This document shows, one piece after another, positions 25,001 to 34,000 of a stretch of DNA of 64,000 nucleotides. The DNA comes from Aplectana chamaeleonis (lineage: Eukaryota; Nematoda; Chromadorea; Rhabditida; Cosmocercidae): assembly GCA_029168955.1 (NCBI GenBank), contig JAPDOI010000116.1, positions 372,001 through 436,000 of the forward strand, in the 5' to 3' direction. The notes beneath the pieces were generated by a model. It was not told where the DNA came from. It saw only the letters and a list, made by a program, of their open reading frames with translations, and did no database searches. The position numbers were made by a program, and so were the translations under genes. Within the stretch, counting starts at the first letter, position 1, and each line of letters begins with the position of its first letter.

Positions 25001-28000
25001 TATTTCCATAGGTTGAAGTTAACATTTTGACCAAATTTTTTAGAATGAGAGAAAATATAATATGTATATACAATTTATCTACAGAGATAACTTTCTTAGA
25101 TTTGTTATCCTATATGTGTGACCCAGGAGGAGCATGATTTAGTTTTGCTTTTGCACCGTCACCTGAATAAAAAATGTTGTGATCTATCGATAAGCGCAGA
25201 CGGGGACCTCCCCGAGAAACCCATCAATGATTCACTGGCAGTCGTAAAACCTCCTGATTTCATTGTTTCTAATCTTTGCTCATTAATTTCTTGAATTTTT
25301 TATTCACCGAGTCGTTCTGCTGTTTTTTCTTGACCAGGGATGTGCGAAAAAATTTCGAAATCGAAAAATGAAGATTCTTGTTCCGAAACCAATCTTTTTT
25401 CGGCGCAGATAGGCTTGAGATTATTCATTTTTCGAACATATTTCGACTTTTCGACTTTGGTTTTTCGAAAAAAAAAACGAAAAAAAAACGAAACACTAAA
25501 AATGAAAAAAGAACGTTTCTGCTTCGTAGAATAGTGTAGCGACGCAATCTACCTATTTTTGACCAGGCAAACTTTTCGTTTTTCGTTTCCGAAAATTCCT
25601 CGCACGCTCTAGGCATGCCTTTATCTCGTTTGCGAAACTTTTTTTTAAAAGCTGGATCTGCTCGGAAGAAAGGTTTATCTGATGTCGCAATTGCTTCTTT
25701 CATGGTCCACATGGAGAAAATAGGTTTGGGCAAAGTGAACCAAACCCCGAACCTTGCTTTTTCATTCAGAATACATAGGATTGTACACCATCTAGAACAC
25801 TGTCTTTTCTCATACAATCGTAGCTGTGTTCCGCCAGACTGCTGCTGTTTCTGCTTGTTTCGGTGGAAAAGCAAGGCGTCTGGGGAAAAACAACGGATGC
25901 TCCGGAGAAAACCAGGCGGCGAAGAAAGTGCCGAAGGGGGATGTCACGGGATAAACGGCCTACGTTTCGGGACAGCGAATTCGACCTGTGCGCGGCAACG
26001 GTCTGGCGGAACACAACTACAGTTGACCGCAATGTTAATAGGACATGGTGCGGTTGCGGACTCGCACTAAATTACGGTACAATCTGGCACTTTGCCAGAT
26101 TTCGTCATCGATCGGCGCCAAGCGTCGTCTCTCTGCTCACGAGAATATCAGCTGTGGCGCTGATCGATGACGAAATCTGGCAAAGTGCCAGATTCTACCG
26201 TAGTTTTAGTGCGAGTCCGCAACCGCACCATGTCCTATTAACATTGCGGTCAGCCGTACGAATGTTTCAGTTGGCATTGAAGGGTTGTGGTGTGGTAATT
26301 TTTCCTCACTTTCTTCCTTCCCTTTCTTCCAGATTGGTTTGGAAAGCAAGAGTCCGCCAATAAAAACCTGGGCTTGAGGGCGTTGTTCTCCAATTGGATT
26401 TATTGACCGGTAGTTGTACCGAATCCATGCTAAAATTGCAGCGAAAATTACAGAAAAATTCTTTTTTTTTTGTTTTAAATTCTAGCCGTTTCCCTCACCA
26501 AAAGTCGGTTCGAATGAAACAGTCCGCTCACGCATACAGTTTGCGTGACGAGTGACCATCCCATTGCGCATCAAAATTCTCAGGTAAAAAATTGTTTTCT
26601 GTTTCTTTTACCGAAATTTCTTCAAGAACAAAATGGACAAATGCACATGCTTGGATGTTAGATAAGGAATATTCTAAAATTCGGCCTTTGTTCCTCTTGT
26701 TCCGACAACATTTGTTCCGACAACTGTTATATGACGTGGGAGGGGTGATCTATTGGGTGGACTGGTCCATGAGATTTTCAACAAGTTCCCGGTCGTTTTT
26801 CGTCACACTTCTGTTCTTACTTTCTCTGATGAACCCAAAGCTTCCGCTTTTGCCAGAAAACTGGCAACTTTTTTTCATTGTGAACTTTACTCCTAACCTT
26901 TTCTAAAACGGAACCCGTAATCGTGTTAGGCGCCCCAGACACCCCCGCAAATGAATTTAGTACGAAGTTTTATTTTTTGATTTCTGGCGCGAAAAATTCA
27001 CAAGGGCTCTATAGGACTCCATACGCCGAAAACGAAACTGCGCAAAAATATCGTATATAAGGTTTCCACACCGATGTGAAGTCTTATTTCCAGTTTTCTG
27101 GCTATGCTGAAGCCACCGCAGCCTATCGCTTTCAACTCTGTTCAGACAAAGTAGCGCAGCTGGAAAAGTGAAATTTGATTTTTTTGTCGAAAATTGATCC
27201 TGAAAAATAGATTTCGTACGGAATGGTCACTTTCTCAGAGTGATCTCTCCTTGTAAGATGCTTTTCCAGCTTCTTCCCAGCCTTTGATAATAGAAACCTT
27301 CTGTCCACCTACGCGGTCGGCGTGCGTGTTGAGCGACCGTGGCAGAGGCATTGTTTGAACCTGGAAACTGGTTGGCAGGAATATTAGATAAATATAGGGC
27401 AATATCTTTGTCAGCTGTCTGCAGCCATGTGGAGGCTCGTGCGAAAAATTTCTTCGCGACGGCCGCGCGATACGCACGCCTACCGCGTGGGTAGACAATT
27501 CAATTCGGACAGACTCTAATTTTGCGACTTGGTTTTTTGTTTTTCTTTCTGTGTCTTATTATTTCAACTTTTTTAAATTACTTAACGTTTATGTTTTTTC
27601 TGACTCATTTTTTAACAATGAATTTATTTTTCCTTCTGTTTCTATTTTAAATTAATGTATGTTTCTATGAAGGACCGAAAGTTGTTGTATAGAGATAACC
27701 TACCAATACGTGTGCGTTCCGCCTGCGGCAAGGCTCCCATAGGAGTGACTGGGTTGTCCATAGTCAACTTCCCCAATATTGATCTGAAAACTCGGGTAAA
27801 GACGTCGTAGCGACACTTTGCGACACTATGATACTCAGGCGATTCTCGACCTGAGCCGTCTAGCAGTTCGGCTCCTGTTTCTAATCTGCGGTTCGGCTTC
27901 TGTTGTTGTCCGGGCCACTGCTGTTGCTGTCCGGGCGAGCTCGACCAGGTCGGACAGTAATAGCGGCGACCTGGAGATGACCCGGAGATGGGGAGACCGA

Positions 28001-31000
28001 GCCGAACCTCAAGGCGGCTATAGTTCCTATTCGGCGATCTCTGAGAGATCTCTCACTCACTGGCTATCCCCATCCGGATTCACTGTATACTTCAAAGGTG
28101 AGGTAGCGTAACCCTGCTGGTTACGACAGTTTTCAAGGTCTGCGTATTGCTTAGCCAATCCCTGCGCGGCTTGTTGCACATCTCTGTATAGTTGATCGGC
28201 ATGTTCACGAAGTGCGGACGAGTTCTCACTGAAATCTAAGATCTCGAAATTGTGTAGTGGGACAACTCGTCCAGTTCACGTATGTATCTTATGGGAGTGT
28301 TCTCAGCGTCCATCAGCGCATCTGTCATCTCGTTGATGCGTCGACATTGCTCGTCATACAAGGAGCAAATGCGCGAGTGGAGTTTGTCCTAGAAAAGCGG
28401 TTGGCCACGCCCACTTTTTTGTGACTTTTAGATTTCTATATATTACTCACTTCAGCGCTAGCCAATGGATGATTCTCGAAGAACACTTGTCCTAGAAACA
28501 CGTCCAGCTGTACGTATTCACTGTCGCGTATCTCGTCCACGAAAGCCTGCCATGGCTCCGCCTTCATGTAGCTGTACGATGTGTCTTCGGTTTGTGTGAT
28601 CTGCAGACACGAGAGTGAATGCCTACATAATTGTAGGAAGGCACGTTGCGGTTGCGTCACCACACGTGCCGCAGCCCGACCGCTCGCCCCACTTTGACTA
28701 TAAACCCGCTTCGCATACGCGTCGCGCCGCAACTTTTTCTCACCTTCAGTGGCTTCAGAAGTTTGGACTCATCAATGCGTCGGAGTTTACCGTCGGTGAA
28801 AAATTTGTCGGACAATCTCTGGGTCATTCTTGTAGTTATGGGTCTGAAAGAAGAGATTTTTGGGGAAACATTATAACCAATGGGTAAAAAAAACGCTCAA
28901 AAATTTTACCTCTCATTTGCTTCGACATCCAGCGGCCGCGGATTGTAGTAGACTAAGTTGTGATCGTCCTGTTCGGCCATTTCTGCCCGACAGTATTCCA
29001 GAACTGGGCCAGCTTGAGGTTGCGAGTGAGTCTGAAAAGCGTTATGACGCCATGGTAGTCCCCCTAAACCAGAGGTAACAAACCCCCTTCTCGTAGTCCT
29101 CGACAAAGAATGCATATTGCACTTCGTCAGCCGGGTTCATGGACGCCTGCTCCTGCAGGAAACGTGCTCCAATCTGAAAATCCGCGCTTTGTTTGTGATC
29201 TACTTCAGCCTTGGATATTATAATTTTGTTCTACCTTCAGAGAATGCTCAATTTCCTCATCGACAGACCGAAGTTCGCCCTCAGTGGGGCCTTCCTGAAA
29301 ATACATAATGGTGATATTACGGCACTGGTTTAGACAACCTACATCGACCTTGCGGTGAGCGCGTCGCGCGGCTCAGGATGCGGCATCAGGGCACACTAGT
29401 GCGCAAGGGAGTGTTCATTCACTAGCTCGCCATTGCGATGCGACTTTGCGATTTCGCATCCACTGCGCTTGCGGCGTTGCGGTAGGTAGTCAAAGGCAGA
29501 GCCATATCACCATAATTTTGATGACACGCGCTCTGCGCGCGCGGCGGCCTTAGAACGCGTAACTCGACGTCGCGGTGTCGCAATGCGGCAACGAATCGAC
29601 AGTACTACGTGACATCTGCGCGCACGGCGGTCTGGTAATTGTTCTGAAGCGGCGCCAACCTCTTGCTGACGCGTTAAAGAATAAGTCGGAGCCAGGTGTT
29701 GCGACGCGGTAATGTGCGGCGATAACGCACAACAAACAGTCTCAAACTAGCTCACTATTTTTTCAACGTAGCATCGCGACATCGCATCGACTGCGTGCGC
29801 CGCGTTGTGGTAGGTAGTCTGAAGCAGCGCAATAAGGAGCTGGCATGGAGGACTTCACTCGACACCGCGACTTCGAAAAACAACGATCAGGCGACAATTA
29901 GATTGTATCGTTGCGTACCAGCTGCGCGATGTCGTATCTAATGCTCGCGCAGCGTTGACGCTATTGTGCCGACCTCTTGATGGCGTTCGTTTGGAGAGCG
30001 TAATTGAGGAGCGTAGAGGACGACCGCAATGAGTGAAGAAAAGGCCTAAAAGGGCGTATGCTGTCGTAGTGGGGTACGCGACGTCGGAATAACTTCACAC
30101 GCGGCGTTGTTGTAGCTGCGACATGAACCAACCTCTTCAACTTGTATGTTTGGAAAAGCTTCACTTGACGAAGCGAACTCGCAATGCGACAACGCGGTGA
30201 TGCGTAGAAAAGAACACCTTATTCGCGATCCCACACCGCGGCGTTGCGTCAACTGCCCGCGCGGCTTTGTGGTAGGTAGTCTGAAGCGGCGGAGTACAAC
30301 AAACCTCCTGATGTATGGTGAGACGTCGCTGAAGGCGTTTCGCTAGCTGGACCGAGCCGCGTTTCCTCTCGACTGTTTGTTCGGCCTGTAAGGCAATTTT
30401 TTTCTCGAAAACCTTAGATCAAAAAAATTTCTAATTTTTACCTGTTTTCTGAGTTTTGAACGCATAGATGCCTTCAATTCTGCCGAGGTTGTGGTGCGCT
30501 TTGACGATTGGGAGAGTGAGGGACTGTAAAAGGAAAGCTGGAATCATAGATCGATTATTGATTTTTTCCGCCATTTTTGTTGGCTTATGAAATAGTATCA
30601 GAGTTTCGAGTTGGAATTCAAAGCTCAACGAGAAACCAAACCTTATTCCTCTACCGTCAAATGAAGAACTTTCGTCGATGTCTAGCACGGATGCCAAGTC
30701 TTGGGAGGGAGTGGCTGGGGACTAAATCGGAAATTTGTGTTTATAGAAGGAATACGGTGCTGCCCGAAGTCCGAAGAGCGTGTTAGGGGTTTTTACAGTT
30801 CCAGTGCAGCGCGGCGCAATGTCATGGTTCATACGCGAATTGACGAGTGGCGCGTTATTTATCGATGCCTCCAGAAAACATATCAACGCGCCGCGCTGCG
30901 ATTAAACTCTAAAATATGCCTCACGTCGTCTGCAATAGGGCGCGCGGCCGCGCTACATATCATCTGATGCAGCTGACCAATCAGCGTATCCTCTGACTCA

Positions 31001-34000
31001 GTTATCAGGTGCATCTAAAGCAGCGCGGACGCGCGCCCCTAACGCACACCAGCTCAGCGCGCGCTCCGCGATCGCGAAGGGATGTTGTATATGTACTTAT
31101 TACAAACTGTCTAAAAATGACTGTCGTCACTCACGGCTATGGGAGCCACAGCCACAGAAGAATGGTCTTCAACTAGGCGATCGTGTACGTCTTCAAGAAC
31201 TTTACCAGCCTAAAATGAATTGAAATTCTCGGAGTATTTTTACATTGTACAGTTCACCGCAAGGAAAAAAAAACGGTAATGCATCCTTTGTTTCCGGGTG
31301 AAATTTATTTTCGTTCACCGCGTGCGTGTGCGCGCGTACGCTGCGTCTCCTTTTCTCTACACTTTGTCGCTCCTTTAAAGGTTCACAACAACCTCTGACT
31401 TTTGAAGACAGTGTTCAAGATAAAAAACCGTTTTATAGTTTTCGATGTTTCTGGGTAGGTAAGTCTATTAAGAAGAGGTTAATAGGGAAAAGTCTTCTCA
31501 GAACACTCAAATAGGGGAGCAAAACTGTTCGAAGAAATCTCTGAAGAAATTATTTATGCCTGTTTGTGTGCCAGGCTCGATGCGTTGTCCGCAGGGAAAT
31601 TGCGGACAACGCATAGAACCTGACGTCAGGGAAATGGTTTTGCGTTTCAAAATTTTTAGGCAAGTAGGCATTGCTTTATGTTTCAAGTACCAAAACTTGA
31701 AAAAATAAGAGGGGTTGTCTGTTCCTACGGTAACACGAATTCAGGACAACTGTTACAGGAAGTGGGCGGGGTGGCCAAATGGGTTGGCTGGCCCATGAGA
31801 TTTTCACCCATTTCCCCACCGTTTTCGTCGCGCTTCCGTTCTAAGTCTTCCTAGACAGACACAAAGCTTACATTTTAGCCAAAAAACGGGCAACTTTGTC
31901 ATGGTGAACACTGCCTTAAACTTCGTGTACAGTTGACCGCAATGTTAAAAGGACATGGTGCGGTTGCGGACTCGCACTAAATTACGGTAGAATCTGGCAC
32001 TTTGCCAGATTTCGTCATCGATCGGCGCCAACCGTCGTCTCTCTGCTCACGAGAATATCAGCTGTGGCGCCGATCGATGACGAAATCAGGCGAAGTGCCA
32101 GATTCTACCGTAGTTTTAGTGCGAGTCCGCAACCGCACCATGTCCTTTTAACATTGCGGTCAACTGTAGATGAGCGGTTTGGTCTGTTTCAGTGAATAAA
32201 ATTTTTCAGTAAGTAAGAGAGAGAGTAAGCAATTAAATAAATTGAGCGACGAAGTACCTGAATAACCATGAAAAATTCTAATTATTCAAGGTAATTAGGT
32301 TTGAAAAACCTAAAAATTCTCAGCAATGTGAAGCAATTTTTGTTTAGTTTCGTCTGGAAAAGAGAAAATGGGTCATTTTGTGGGGACGAACTTTCTGAAA
32401 TAACGTTTTATACGAATGTTAGTCAAAAATTTTTATGTTGAAATAACTTTAGTCAAGAAAATTAATGGCGAGTGCGCGGCATGTTTGGGCCGGATCGAAT
32501 TATCAAATGATTATTCGATCGAAAATAAATAGTTTTCTATTGGGTCCATTCAGCCGATTATTCAAAGCATTGAAATTTTGTATGCCATCAAGTCGATCAT
32601 TCGAAAAAGAAACGATTTTCGACTTATCGAAAAAGTCGACCACTACAAAAACGTGATTCTCGGATTAGTCAAGAAGTGAATCGCTTCGAAAAATCTGATT
32701 TTAGACTTACAAGGGAAGTATACAAAGCGTAGGGCGGATCTGCCAAAACGACTAGTGTCGTTAGTATACTCTGTTTATCTTGAATTGCACGAAACACCGT
32801 CCGTCAATAGTCCTCTTATTGGCCCGCTAGTTCCGTAGTGTACGTCCACGAGGCGGTCTCCGGCAGACGCGGGTGTGCAGCCGGTGCGCAGAGCAATCGA
32901 TTCGCCGATGCCGCCACTCGGCCACCCACCCTGCCACCCGGGTCTGCCGAGAACGCGTCGTGGCCGTACACTACGGCACTAGCGGGCCAATCAGAGGACT
33001 ATTGGCGGACCGCGTTTTGTGCAATTCAAGATAAACAGAGTATATCTCTTGTGGCTCAATAGTAAAACTGCGGGGTATCCCGCCCCGAGCTGAAGTTTCC
33101 AAGGAGTTACAAGCTTAAAAAGGTCATTTTTTGTGCTTTTTGTACCTTGGAAAAGCGCGTTAATCTTCGGAGAATCCTCATAAATGTGTTCAGCGCCCAA
33201 AACTACCCCCCCCCTGAGCAAAGTCTGGGTGAAGGCACATTTTCCAATTTTTTGTCCAGGCTGACAGCGTTTTGGACTTGTACGGATTTTCCGTTGGGCG
33301 TTTATTTCTACCAATTGAGTGCTCTGGAAGCGTTTTAGAAAAATGTTCCAGATTTGACCTAAACTTCTCCCAGGTGGGTTTTTTGGGGCGCTGACTACGA
33401 ACCTAAGATTTATTAGTCGATTTTTCAAAGTTTTCGGCTAATTTCGTTTGAAGCTTCCCAACTTAGGAAAATTTCGAGGAAAAACGCCACTTTCGAGATT
33501 TCCGGTTTTCTACAATAGATATGTCTCAGAATCATTTGCTGAGAATTATTTGGAGTGCTTAACACGAATCTGGAGTCCATTTATCGATTTTTGCATATTA
33601 CGGTAGATTACGGTGTACGGTGGGGTATACGATAGTTTGGTCAAAATCTCAGATTTTACTCAAAATTTGTAAACGGCGGTTATTCGGGGTGGAGAATACG
33701 AATTTGACGTCCGTTTGTCGTTTTTCAAAATACTGAAGTGGGTTTGACCCCTAAATGACATGTTACCTACCGTAACCTACAGTAAACCTCAAAATTTCGA
33801 CAAATGGATTTTTCTCCAGATTCGTGTTCACCACCCTAGATTACCCCTACATACAACTTTTGAGCCAAATCCGAGAAATTTTTTCGGAACTCCAAAAAAA
33901 ATCCCTGATGGATGGTACCCTTGCCTTTTCGAGATCCTTAAAAAATGTTCATAACTTTTTTGAACCTGCGGCTCGGGGCGGGATACTGCGCATATTTACT

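Noticed and set aside
25425..26070. 149- and 151-codon frames overlapping on opposite strands
   Set aside because: Their 3' halves lie in a hairpin element and the remainder is low complexity; no exon structure.
27704..27783. Alternative frame of mks-6 exon 14 (INIGEVDYGQPSHSYGS)
   Set aside because: It would create a TGA at the junction with exon 15, whereas the other frame is in phase at both ends.
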